Positions 42,280 to 53,402 of a DNA stretch of 64,000 nt are shown piece by piece (positions within the stretch are counted from its first letter, which is position 1; each line of letters begins with the position of its first letter). This stretch comes from Agrypnia vestita (lineage: Eukaryota > Arthropoda > Insecta > Trichoptera > Phryganeidae): contig JADDOH010000144.1 in the NCBI GenBank assembly GCA_016648135.1, positions 124,001-188,000 on the forward strand. Reading direction: 5' to 3'. A program made the translations under genes and the position numbers. Below the pieces are notes generated by a model. The model did no database searches. It worked only from the letters and a program-made list of their open reading frames with translations, and was not told where the DNA came from.

Positions 42280-43585
42280 AAGTAGAAGGGAACATGCTCT
42301 TACCTTCCGTCTTCTCTTGGTCCCCTCCGGATCTAAGGCGAATTAGGCGCAGCACCATGCTTCTTTACGTATCAATTATCAAGTATCCCCTGCTCTTTCA
42401 TACTATTGCAGCCTTTAAGAACATTATTCTGATCTTACCTGGAATATCCGCTTTGGCAGTATATTTGCCGGTATCCGCAAAATATGTCCCAGCTACCGTA
42501 ACTTTGGTTTCTCGATAAACATCAATGAGGGTTCTACTTTGAAACATTATCTTATTTGAGTATTTCTGATTCTGTTCCTTCTGGTAACTGCTACTATTCC
42601 TCTTAAAAATCTCATCTCGGCGGCCTGTAGCCTTGAGTGGGTTCTTTTTGTCAAGATCCAGTGCTCGTGGCTGTACACTAGGGTTGGCCTGAAAACTGAT
42701 ACTGCCAACTGTGCTCGCTGACTGAGCGTCGCTTTTCTAAGAACGGGATGATACAGGGATTGTGCTACCTGACTTGCGGCTCCTATCCTATCCAATTCAC
42801 TTTCGTGCTTTCCATCCATCATGGATATATTATTACACCAAGGTATTTGAAACTGTTCACCTATTTTAGACGTCTATTCTGGCATGTTATGTTACATTGA
42901 TGTTCGCTTCTACCAATCAACGTAATTTTGGATTTATCAGTGCTCAGTCTCATATCTGCGCGATTTGTTTCCTCGTCAAATTTGTCGACGGCTATTTGTA
43001 ACTCCTCTGGTGATTTTGCCAGCACGGCGACGTCGTCTGCAAATAACAATCCCCCCGCCTCCACTTACCTAATGTTCACCCCATTATGAGCAATGCTGTT
43101 TCGGCTGATCTTGTCCATAAATACCGTGAATAAGCTGACATTAGGCAACCTTGTCTGAGCCCTGTTTTAATGACAAATTTGCTTGACTTTTGACCTGCTA
43201 TTCTGACACAACATTTGCGTTCCTTATATAAGGATTGGATTGATCCGAATAGATTGTCGTCTATACCATAGTCTTCAAAGTACTTACCGCTTCCATCTTT
43301 TCAAGATACCGTTTCCATCTATTATCAGGTTGTCATCTTTTGCTCTGATACTTTTGTACTTTTTCGTAGTCTCCTCACTGTCCGCCATAATGTATTTTGC
43401 GTCCCTTGAAAGTCTTTTTCTAACTTCTGCCCAAATTCTTCCATGCTTGTGATTTTGCTGCTGCCACTTTAGATTGAGGCCTTTTTTTCGTATATAATCC
43501 TTTTAGTTAATTGTCTGGTTTCCAATCTTTTCCTTCACTGCCCTTCGAGTATCTTCGTTCCACCATGGAGTATCTATGTACTGAT
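42280..43585 (-). pseudogene. LINE-G, decayed reverse transcriptase
   Basis: A non-LTR retrotransposon pol relic, the largest coding trace in the window. Reading down the minus strand: TPWWNED and RAVKEKI (43580-43530), SMEEFGQKLEKDFQGTQNTL (linker, near 43450-43360), GIDDNLFGSIQSLYKERKC (43240-43190), GLRQGC (RT motif B, about 43161-43144), LLFADDVAVLAKSPEELQ with the catalytic FADD box (about 43043), LSTDKSKITLIG, then SRLQAAEMRFLRGIVAVTRR (42660-42590) and KLRWLGHILRIPANILPKRI (42460-42400). The order is that of LINE polymerases. A deletion of perhaps 150 residues lies between the linker and 'YFEDYGIDDN', removing early RT motifs; several frameshifts and stops exist. No endonuclease. The clade (RTE- or jockey-like) is not settled. 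Confidence 0.9.
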
Positions 43586-43834
43586 ATGCCTAAAATCCCT
43601 TTTCCTAGAATCTCAAATTTAAGTCTTACCTACTCCCGTCACAATGTTGGCTACCTACCGAATGCTATCGTGGTACCTGGGTGGCCAGTCTTGGTTGAAA
43701 TTCGAAACGAAGCTGTTTCGACCGTTTTGAAACGACAATAAGAAAAAGTTGCTGCGAATAACCACAAAATTTCGTATAAAAACTTTAATAAACAAAGAAA
43801 GTGGAAACTCAGATATATGTTTGGCATTAATTAA

Positions 43835-44045
43835 TAATGTAATCTCCTAAGCCAGCCTTTAGACAGATCGTAAGCTCTGTAAACTCCCAGTAAAGAATTC
43901 CATATACATTTTTTCCATATAAATAGCTTCGTCTTTGTGATACATCTATATCACAGGTAATAATTATTATCTCAATTCTCCATGACTTCGTTGAATATCC
44001 CTCTTTGGACAAAATCCAGTAAATATGTTCTTTGAACATTCTAAA
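43835..44045 (-). repeat. MITE-1, minus-strand copy
   Basis: Minus strand: TTTACTGGATTTTGTCCAAA, CACAAAGACGAAGCTATTTA, GAGTTTACAGAGCTTACGAT, AAGGCTGGCTTAGGAG. A 70-codon frame covers it but follows the repeat, not a gene. Confidence 0.7.
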
Positions 44046-44159
44046 AAGATGATGTAAATAATTTTTTACAAAGCCTCACTGCGCACGTTTACGACAATTC
44101 TTCGTGGTACATGTATATATCAGAGTGCTTAAGACGGTTACGTTAGTGGTTTAAAGGGC

Positions 44160-44350
44160 ACGGGAAGTTAAACCTGCGCGGCGTCTGAAAGCAAGTCGAC
44201 GCCGACGCCGACGCCGAGGCCGACAGCGCACTCGAGGCGCCTCGAGGCCCGAACTATTGTATATCTGTAAGCACTGTGAGAGCCTCCACCGGTGTCACCG
44301 CGCTGCTTCCTGTTCACCGCCTCCAACAAGGAGATACTCAAAGTTGCAAC
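44160..44350. other. GC-rich island with GCCGAC repeat
   Basis: Contains about four GACGCC/GAGGCC hexamers (44197-44226), then the perfect 16-bp palindrome CTCGAGGCGCCTCGAG (44231-44246). Strong contrast with flanks and CpG-rich. No repeat match, no convincing frame. Confidence 0.45.
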
Positions 44351-45920
44351 TTGCCAAGTAGTTTCAAGTAGACTTGGCAAACTGCTCCGTAAAATTGGAT
44401 TTAAATTTTACTGGTTTTGAAATGTTTTCAGGGCTTCTGAACAATAGCTCGCAACACGTCTTCACAACCGACACAAGGGGTGGTTTAAATGAATAAATAA
44501 TATTCCATGTAAAATGTAATATGCAATATATGTATCTATAACCTTGCAAGTGTGAATTTATTAGATTTAGCAAGTACGTAATTACTCTAATAATATTATA
44601 TAATAATAATAAACACCATGTTCCAAACTTCAACCGAATTGCAAACAAATATTGCGAATTCTCAAAAACGTAATATAAATTATCACGAGCAATTTACAAA
44701 AATTGACAGTATCAGAAGGAGAGAAAAACCAGACCAGATAAATCAGGTACCAGAAGAAAACATCAGAATTCGACATGCATGCCTAAGGTTTGCATGAATT
44801 TGGACAATTTCTTTGCCTACTGGCGTTTAATGTTTTGATGATCGGTTAATTATATGTAAAAATAATTATTTCCGAAATCTATTTTCAATAAAAAATTATT
44901 CATGTCAACATTATTTATTTATTACCTCAACGCCCTTGTGGGTATGTAACAATATGTTAAAATATATTAACATATTCAGTAGCATTATTTGATATAGAAC
45001 AGTACATAATTAAAAAACATACTTATTCAATATAATCAATCCGACTACAATTAATTTGAAAGAAAAGTTATCAGTTCACGTAATTTTACGCATAACTAAG
45101 CATATTTTAAGTCTAAATTTTTCTTCAATTAAGGTATGCTCCTACAACGAAAAATATCAAAGAAATTACAATTGCGGAAGTGACATAATGTGATTGCCAT
45201 TCAGAAAGATGTCCAAATTTTAAAATCTATAATTCAAAGTGCAATTTGCGATTTAAGTTCTAAATTGTAAACAAATTAAATAAATCAATTAGAAAATAAA
45301 CAGAAGAAGTCTTTCCCTATTCCCTGCGAAGAAAAACGTCAGGGTCCGTATCCTAGTGTTAAATAAGTATTTTTCAATACATAATTTTATTTCCGTACAA
45401 GTTTACTTTTTATAATGAAAATTTTTGTATGATTTCAGGTGTCTGTGAATAATACAGGTATTTGGCAATAAAAGAGCAAAAAATGAACAATACCCAATAC
45501 ACCATGATTTATATAAATAAAATGCATGAATAACATCAGTGATATGCACAAAGGTTCTATAAATCACCATCGGCCCACCAAAGGATATGAGATATTTGAT
45601 AAAGGTCCTTACATTTCCATATATATCCTGACATATTTTATTCGTACAGGAAATCCTTAAATCCTGGTTTATGTATGGTGTTTGGAAATGTGCTTATTTT
45701 GTGTGACCCTTCACACGAAGGGAAAATTTGAGCGCTGCGAAAAACAACGTGTTGCTTGAAAATACGGACGAGATACTACATCAATATTACATGGGTGACA
45801 AAAATAGGGTTCTTTCTCGGAAAAATTTGACACATAAATCTCGTATGTATATGTAATAATATGATTTTATTTCGAAAAATCAGTATAAATTCAATATTGA
45901 TATAAAATATATTATAGATA
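44351..45920. other. 1.6-kb AT-rich spacer
   Basis: No identity seen apart from short self-complementary pieces (GACATGCATGCC near 44773). Confidence 0.45.
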
Positions 45921-46235
45921 CTAGCCGCACACCCGTCGAAAATCATGGAACATAATTTAAGTATTTATATTTATAATATACAAAACATAATAATAGTCTC
46001 TTCGTCTATCTTTTCGTCTAACCGTTCGCAACTTCGTGTAACGTCCGTAATGTCGTTTGTATTCACGGCTAAAAAAATTAATTGACCGGCCGGAGATGGG
46101 GCTTGAACCCTGAGCCATCAAATCCAAATCGGCCGCTCTATGCATTTCCGTGGACCGCCAAATAGATACTTTAAATATATACTAGGGCTTAGCAAAGACG
46201 CGAACCAATGTTCCGACATGTTTTACGGGTTACAG
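45921..46235 (+). mobile_element. HeliN-1 copy beside another Helitron end
   Basis: At A|CTAGCCGCACACCCGTCG (45921) a minus-strand Helitron ends. From about 45985 the plus strand follows HeliN-1: ACATAATAATAGTCTCTTCG, GTGTAACGTCCGTAATGTCG, TTCACGGCTAAAAAAATT, GATGGGGCTTGAACCCTGAG (complement of a B-box-like GGGTTCAAGCCCC), CTAGGGCTTAGCAAAGACGC. Its 3' CTAG is eroded. Confidence 0.65.
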
Positions 46236-46279
46236 ATTATTTAAATTTATTTTATTAGGTTCTTTTTAGATAGTACCTA

Positions 46280-46560
46280 CATATAAAAAAAGCATATCAA
46301 ACGTCGAACGTAGGAGGTGTAAATTAATGATTCGCATCTTAGGTAAGCCCTTACAATGTCAGGTATATGTAGTATATTTTGAAGGGCTATGGAGAAGCGG
46401 TGGTGGCTGTCGGTTAGTCACTGCGTTGTCCGCGCGTTTGAGGTTCGAGTCCTTCTCTAGCGTTTATAATTTAGTTTTTTAGTTGTGAATTCCAGAAAGT
46501 TACGGGCTTGCTGAATAAACAGACAATTAAATTATTATATTAAGTAATATACAAGTGTAA
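46280..46560 (-). mobile_element. HeliN-1 and associated segment, minus-strand copy
   Basis: 46280-46370 is the complement of the block at 30.9 kb (CATTAATTTACACCTCCTAC on minus). From 46380 on plus: TGGAGAAGCGGTGGTGGCTG, TCGGTTAGTCACTGCGTTG, GAGGTTCGAGTCC (exact B box), GTGAATTCCAGAAAGTTACG and AATTAAATTATTATATTA. This is the copy in which the tRNA-like segment is best preserved. Confidence 0.65.
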
Positions 46561-47444
46561 AATCAGTATAAATTCATTCCGGAAGTGACATCATATCTCT
46601 CATCAATCACTTAATACTTTGCACACTGCACCCATGGTTAAGCGCTATTTATATATCTATACACATTTATCGCACGTTTGTTCGACTGAGTGCATTCATA
46701 ACGTTTCATCATCAAGGATCCCTCTGCTTATTATTTGGATAAAGTTAACCGCCTTTGAGTCGACTGACTAAATATTACAAACAACAAATAAATATTCCTA
46801 TCATCGCGTCACTGAAGAATCATCTGGAAAGAAAATTTACCAGGACCAAGACTACTTCAAGAAAAAGAGAAAACATATTAAACAAGTTATCAAGTTTATG
46901 ATATTTATGACTTCAAAATAAGCTTCGCGCAAAGTAAAAAATGTAACCAACAACTTGACACGGGACAACATTTTTGAAAATATCGAGTGCCTGAAAAACT
47001 GCGAACTTTAAATCATAAATCAAACTGTCATTGTGTCTAATTCTGAGGTTTGTCGCTAGGGAGACCCGTGTCACAATAATATATTTACTATCTCAACATC
47101 CTCCCCGAAAGGTGGTTCTTGTATCGCCTTTTTTGTATTTTCTTTTACTGTTCGCGAATTTTCACTAATAGTTATTATCTGCTTTTTCTGAGTGTCCTCT
47201 TTTAATTACAAAATTTAAACATCTTTATATATCAAGTGCTATTTTTTGTACTGAGGTTTGACAGTTATGCTTAATTTTTTCATATTTATAAAAAGAAAAC
47301 ACTTTTTTAAAAGTACTGTTTATTGAAGTTTCGGAGCAACATGATTATTTTAACGTATACATGTTCGGACTGGATTCGGACTGGTTCTAGAAAATGGACT
47401 TTGGTGCAGACGTTACAACAATGAGCTCTATACTCTATTTAAGG
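46561..47444. other. spacer
   Basis: Nothing recognised. Confidence 0.35.
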
Positions 47445-47745
47445 AGCCAAACTTCACAAAATTTATAAAACTGGGAAGACTTCGGTGGCTGGGTCATGTA
47501 GAGAGAATGTCCGAGCAACAAGCACCAAAGTCCCTGCTGAACTCAAGGCCAATAGGGCGAAGAAGCTTAGGACCAAAATTAAGATGGAGTGACAACGTCC
47601 TCAAAGAAATCTCTGCCTTAGAGCTTTGGAACTGGAGAGAGCTGGCACTAGGCCAAGATGAGTAAAGGAAGATTATTGAGGAGGCCAAGATCCACCAATG
47701 GTTGTAGTGCCAAGAGTGATGATGATGATGATACAACGTTTACTA
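47445..47745 (+). pseudogene. LINE-C C-terminus and 3' end
   Basis: Plus strand is open over KLGRLRWLGHVERMSEQQAP, SLLNSRPIGRRSLGPKLRW, SDNVLKEISALELWNWREL and ends ALGQDE plus stop; then GAGGAGGCCAAGATCCACC and a GATGATGATGATGAT tail. RWLGHVxRM, PKLRW-D-V and a GAT-repeat tail fit an RTE-type LINE. Only the last 70 residues remain (5' truncation), but this part has no stop, so the copy is younger than that at 19.7 kb. Confidence 0.8.
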
Positions 47746-47989
47746 AAAATTTAAATTGGAAATATAATTAACGAAATTTATTAATTAATGTAATTTAATT
47801 TTTTCCGTAATTTTTTTTATATCTTCAATGAGCTATGCTTAAACCATTTTCTTATTTAATAAACTTAAGTACTTTTATAATTGAATTTTCACTCGTTTGA
47901 AACCGATTAGGGATACAAAATTCAATTAATTTTATTCAATATTCTTTTAGACAGGTCCCTCACTTTACTTATTCCATTTTAAATAATTT

Positions 47990-48160
47990 ATTTTTTAATC
48001 AAATCTTGAAAGCTAATCCCGCAACTTAACGGAAGACTGGACTCAGGCTGTGCCAACTGGCAAAGGGATTTAATACAATCCCTTCCGTTTATCGTCCTTC
48101 TTGGTTAATAATCCCTCCTTAACCTATCCACGTGAACCAGACTACAGGGGAGGATTGAGG
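47990..48160. other. GC-richer island, no identity
   Basis: AAGGGATT-TAATAC-AATCCCTT (48064-48085) is a perfect 8-bp stem. GCTAATCCCGCAACTTAACG and CCACGTGAACCAGACTAC flank it (the latter has a CACGTG E-box). No match elsewhere. Confidence 0.35.
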
Positions 48161-48273
48161 AATTGTACCCTTTATGTATATTATATCGCTTAACTTACGA
48201 ATAAATTATAAGCCCATTACGCCAATCATTGTGTATAAAATTTATACCAAAAAAATCTCCTGCAGTATATTAA

Positions 48274-48450
48274 TCCTACTAATATTATAAGTGTGAGGAT
48301 GTACAGATGTTTGTTACTTTTTCACACAAAAACTTCAGAAGGGATTTCGATGAAACTTTTCAGTATTATAGTTTATACATCTGAATAACACATAGGCTAT
48401 AATTTATAAATATATTGAGTAAATTGGCTAAATTATAATGATAAGTGTCA
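48274..48450 (+). mobile_element. Helitron 5' end
   Basis: A|TCCTACTAATATTATAAGTG with CACACAAAAACTTCAGAAGG, ATTTCGATGAAACTTTTCAG and TGAATAACACATAGGCTATA. This is the widespread insect Helitron 5' end (TC...TACTAATATTATAAA) followed by its usual inner block. The CTAG end was not found; DNA to about 48.65 kb may belong to it. Confidence 0.7.
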
Positions 48451-48770
48451 AGTAATTCGGAAAAAAATCTCGCTTTCTCAGAGCTATCTCGGCGTACGTT
48501 GCACAAACCATTAGAGTTACACAAAAATGTATTTTGAGATTGTTTCTCTTAAAAAGTCCACGGCTGTATATATCTACCTTTTATGTGGAAGCCATTATTG
48601 CCAAAATAGCGAATCATTAATACATTTAGATTGGATACTATATTTACAATACACAATGCACATTTCATAGTATTAAATTAATTCTTATCAAAATAAATAC
48701 TTTTATTGCTTCTAGTACTCATATAATCTAAAACTAAATTCAATGCAGGCCAAGCCACGAGTACTGCTAG

Positions 48771-48958
48771 AGTAGCTTGATGGTGTAGTCGTTACGACTC
48801 TCGCCTAGTGATTCAGTAGTCCGTAGTTCGAGCCCTATTTCAGAATCCCAGCAAATTAGTCATATTTTCGTAGCATAAGTGTTTAGCTTAATTTTAAAAT
48901 AGTTAGAATATTGATGCGATATTATATTCCGTGTTCGCACCTCTATTTAGAAAAGAAA
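48771..48958 (+). repeat. SINE-1 copy
   Basis: AGTAGCTTGATGGTGTAGTC, CTCTCGCCTAGTGATTC, B-box relic AGTTCGAGCCC (48824-48834), CATAAGTGTTTAGCTTAAT, CGTGTTCGCACCTCTATTTA. Tail AGAAAAGAAATAATAATAT. Moderately diverged. Confidence 0.85.
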
Positions 48959-51319
48959 TAATAATATATTTATTTATTTATTAAATTTCTATATGGTATA
49001 AAGTAGGTACCATAGCAGAAAATGATAATTTAAAAAAAACTTTCAATGAAACATATAAAATAGAATTTAATAGAATAATCTTAAAATATTAAGTTAAAAT
49101 TTAAATGAAAAATTCAAGGATTAAAAACAAAAGGCAAATATAATAATCATTAAATTGGGTGAAAACTACGTATAGAAATTGTATTTTCCTAACAGTTAAT
49201 TAAATTTAATGGTATAGCATTTTTCCCGAAATTTTCATTTATTTTAAAAAAACGCATATTTGTGTACGTTATTATTTCCATCCCATCCCATTATTTTCGA
49301 CGACTTCGTATTATATAGGTATATTTATTATTGTGTTTTAATACATGTGTATCGGGATCGTCCCATTTTTTAAATTTTTACATAAATATGTTTTTTTAAA
49401 TTTAATCAGATACATCAATTTCATCTGACATGTTTCTAAAACACTAGTAGGTACATCATTAATATACGATACGACAAATAACAAAAATAAAAAATAAAAA
49501 TTGAAATATTATTCACAGGCTTCAATTTTCTAACTTAAACTAAAAACCAAGTTCAAGTCTCTTGCTCTACAGAAAGAGTAACCTACAACAACCTTTCTTC
49601 CTTCCGAGATTAACAACATATACAGTTTTGCATTGAATTTTTATATTGTCTTACGGTAACCTTATCTCAGTACGGTCGGCAATGAATATTTTTATTTTAA
49701 CAGTGGAAGGTTTTCTCCTTTTTGATTTCACTATGCTAGGCCACCCCTTAACCGTATCTACCCCTCTCACGACAATTATGAGATCCTCCTAACGGCCTCA
49801 GCTCCTATCCAATCTTCCCTCTCGATAGACCTACAGACTATTATCCTTTTGTCTCCGTGAGACTGACTTAGTGCAAATCCACTTAGTTTTTTTTCTTTGT
49901 GGGATCCGAGCCTTATCAGGGTACCTATAAATACCGATGTCGCCCTTCGCCCTTTCCTTGCATTCTTTGATATCTGATTCAGCAACCCCAGAATTACAGA
50001 TGTATTACAGAATTATTCGCAGTTGCTTTCGTTTCATTTGTTTAAATTCGTAACGCAGGATTTTTGTTTGCTGGCTATACTGATTTAACAGTGTCTTGGT
50101 GCAGATTTCAAAATATTTTATTTATTTTATTTAAATTTATTTACTAGTATTAACCATTAGCTTCTTTATTTTTTACGTGAAGTTAATTATTTTTGTATAT
50201 TATATTATATCTTACCTTAGTATCGCCGTCAGGCCTTTGTCGAAAGAATTTGATAGATATTGAAACAATAATAAAGATGTTTATATATTAGTTAAACTAC
50301 ATAGTTTATATTTTAGTTACTAAAATTAATTATTTATGAATTAACGTTTATAAATGTCGTGCTGAAAAAAAAACATATTTATTAAATACCTTAACCTCTT
50401 TGCCGCGGCTGGTGATGAGATGGATGTTTTCGTAATATTATTAATTGAAATCTGATTATTTTAATTTTCATTTATCTAAACTTATTAAGCATTGTTGTAT
50501 TGTCACTATTCAAGTTAAGGGACTGTTTCTTTCGTTACTTTAGTAGTAACAAAATAACTCAACGTGTTAATTAACAATTAAAATAGGAATGTTACCGTAT
50601 TTTTTTAATGTGTTTACGTAATATAAATAAATGTTAGCACTCTATTAAATAGAATGGACATTCTTTGAAATTTAAAATATATAACTATATTACATTTCTA
50701 TAGTCTCCAGTTTTTTTATTAACATGCTTTAATTAAGTTTCTCTTTTCTGTCAAAGAGGAGTCTTATAATAAATATTTAACACACTCCCTAACCAACAAT
50801 GACTCTGAAATTTGTCTGAAACACGTATTCATGACGACAAAATATTTCTAACTGATAGTATTCATTGTTAAGCGAAGTTATTTTGTTCTCAAAGTTTTAT
50901 TTGTATAAATTATGTTATATTTCTAATTTTGTAAATTTCATAATTTTATTTGTTTTAATTTTGTTCACTTAGAAAATATCGTTATTGTTTAGATTGCACT
51001 GTTGTATAAACGGATGAACTTTACTCCTTAACTTTTACTTCGGTCTAGTTAAGGAGACAGTCTTTAAATGTAAATCACTAAAAAATAAAACTACCGAAAT
51101 GTTACACAATATAATTCTGTACCATGTATATGCTTACATACATAAATACAATAATCTTTCACTTATTTTTCAAAATCAGTTTAATTATTCATAAATTATA
51201 ATTAAAAATGATTTTCTCAATGATAAACTAAAGGATCTCTCTATATTCGGATTCTTACGGTACTTTTTTTTTTTTTTTGTCTGCTTATACATAAACTAAA
51301 TGTATTACACGGTACATAC
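48959..51319. other. 2.3-kb AT-rich spacer
   Basis: No gene or repeat assigned. CTCCTTAAC (51024-51032) and GTTAAGGAG (51048-51056) form a perfect 9-bp stem. The minus-strand frame 49776-49985 (GCR-poor, 'KGRRATSVFIGTLIRLG') has no motif I know. Confidence 0.45.
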
Positions 51320-51590
51320 GCCACATTTCCGTGCAGCATCCTGTATGTTCGATAATGTACGTATACCGCCAAGACTCGGAGGCAATGCCTAGACAATTCC
51401 ACACATATCTCTAATACATTCCGTCATTCGACCGCACTTACCCTTCCCAGTACGCCGCAAGGAACCCATTTCCGTGGAATTTTGAAGTATTACTGCCAGG
51501 GCGAGGGTTGCGTCTTGAAATATATCTGAGGGAGGTTTCGCTCGGGAATATTTTCTCGTGGGAATTATAAAACACGACTTGACACCGATT
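51320..51590. other. GC-richer island, no identity
   Basis: CCGTGCAGCATCCTGTATG, ACCGCCAAGACTCGGAGGC, GTACGCCGCAAGGAACCC and CCAGGGCGAGGGTTGCGTC. No repeat relation or open frame of note. Candidate conserved non-coding element. Confidence 0.35.
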
Positions 51591-51771
51591 CAAATTAATT
51601 TATTTAATAATATTTTAATGTTTGAATCAATAACTCTGTAATTAGATATTTAATACTAATATATAATACTCAATTTTAATTCCATTTCTTGTATGCCACC
51701 TAGTGAATAAGTAATAGTAAATAAGTTTTTTCTTTTCTAGCAGTAAGTTGTTTTGTACGATAATAATTTTT

Positions 51772-51838
51772 CTGTGTAAAGCGCCCTTGAGGTGAGTATT
51801 CGCGAAAACGGCGCTCCAATTATTATTATTATTATTAA
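51772..51838 (+). repeat. CR1-like LINE trailer
   Basis: TGTGTAAAGCGCCCTTGAGG, then GCGAAAACGGCGCTCCAATT and an (ATT)n tail. It shows the trailer in uninterrupted form. Confidence 0.65.
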
Positions 51839-52546
51839 TAAGCATAAATTAAATACATATTTATATTATATTCATCTATATGAATAAATTTAATTCTAAC
51901 ACATAATTGCTTAAAATTGTTACATAAATATTACGTACAAGTTTTTGATTTTTTTTTGATTTTATGTAGGTATTTATATAAAACCAAAAATTATAATATT
52001 TATATAATATTGTAAGTATATATTGTTAATGACTCAACGAGTTTTCATTACATGTCACTCAAATGTAATAAATTACACAATTTACGAATTATAATATAAA
52101 AATATTTTATGATCAGTTAGTTAACTTTGTTTTGTGCCATAAAATTAATTACCTTTACATATTAAATACATTACAAAGGATTACTGATACTGCGAAACAT
52201 ATTTCTAAAGGATATCTCATATTTCTAAAGATCTTTGAAGTGTTTCTGTTCCCGAATGGATATAACAGTGTTTTGCTCACCTTTTGATCTTTAATTATGT
52301 ATTTGCTTGTTTATCTGACTTCTGTATATAATATTTTTTAAGAACTATATTAATTAAATAAAATCGAACAATCTAATTTTAATTAATTATAGTTTACATA
52401 GTGCTCAAGACTTATGCAAATTTTATTTATATTTTAAAACGTCTGCATTTTTTTAGTGCATCCATAAATGCATATTATGTTATTAGCCATATTCAGGTAT
52501 AATGTCTATTGAAACATGACCCTATTAGAAGGTTAAACAATTAACG
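51839..52546. other. AT-rich spacer
   Basis: Nothing recognised. Confidence 0.35.
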
Positions 52547-52880
52547 AACTTACGCGTGAGGCGACGAACATGCATAACAAAGTTGCATAAAGCAAAGAAC
52601 TTGCGTTATAAGATTGCGTGAAGCGACGAAAATGCATAAGAAAGTTGGATAAATCAACGTTCATGCATAAAAAAGTTACATAAAGCAACAAACATGCATA
52701 AGAAAGTTGCACGAAGCAACGAACATGCATAAGAAGGTTGCTCGAAGCAAAGAATATGCATGAGAAATTTGCATAAAGCAAAGAACTTGCGACAAGCGAC
52801 GAATGCATAAGAAAGAAAGTTGCGTTAAACAAAGAATATGCATTATAAAATTGCATGAAGCTAAGAATATCCATAAAAAA
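52547..52880. repeat. 31-bp minisatellite, about ten units
   Basis: Units follow AACATGCATAAGAAAGTTGC plus AC/TAAAGCAACG. Most are exactly 31 bp; one is cut to 18 bp (near 52790) and one grown to 33. They differ from each other by 10-25 per cent, so the array is old. A minus-strand frame of 113 codons over it (Leu/Phe/Ser/Met-rich) is a by-product; 31 is not a multiple of three, so it has no repeating protein unit. Confidence 0.95.
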
Positions 52881-53402
52881 ATTGATTAAATATTTTTCTC
52901 GGCATGATATGGTAAGTTAGTTAAAACTTATAATCAAATGTAATGAATACATCGATGATTGCGAATAATGGTGAAAATCACGTGATAATTAGACAACTAC
53001 AACTACACACGGCGAGTAGCAACCATTAATGGGCGAACATAATCTATGATGGCTGGGAGTGGAAGGGGTGTGTTTATCGTCCAGACGGCGGAAAAGCCTT
53101 CCCCCTCAGGGGAAAATGCACAGCCTTTTCTTAAGCCACGCCGTTGAGCATGTCCGATCTAATCAGTGGTACAATATATCCTGAATTGTTTGGTAAACCG
53201 TACATTCGTGTGTATTTAGTCTGAGTGGACCGGAGTCAATATACAAGTGGTCTCGTGAGTCAATACGTAGTATCGGCTTGTGTTGCTTTTGGAAATTCAG
53301 TAAAGTTATTAGTTTTACTCGAAATTTTATACCATTATATAAAATAATAATACTTGTTTTAATTACAGTGTTTATAAAAATAGTCTTCATATTACTTTAT
53401 AT
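52881..53402. other. spacer
   Basis: 53030-53160 is GC-richer (ATCGTCCAGACGGCGG, CCTTCCCCCTCAGGGG) with no match. Confidence 0.35.

Noticed and set aside
42252..42518. 88-codon plus-strand gene
   Set aside because: Antisense of the C-terminal part of LINE-G (KLRWLGHILRIPANILPKRI on the minus strand).
43827..44039. 70-codon minus-strand gene
   Set aside because: Coincides with a MITE-1 copy that has no coding frame elsewhere.
46380..46450. A functional tRNA gene
   Set aside because: Good B box, but no full cloverleaf can be drawn and the segment recurs within HeliN-1 copies.
52533..52874. 113-codon minus-strand gene
   Set aside because: It lies over the 31-bp minisatellite; composition and frame follow the array.
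52547..52880. CRISPR-like array
   Set aside because: Units are contiguous with no unique spacers, and the DNA is eukaryotic.
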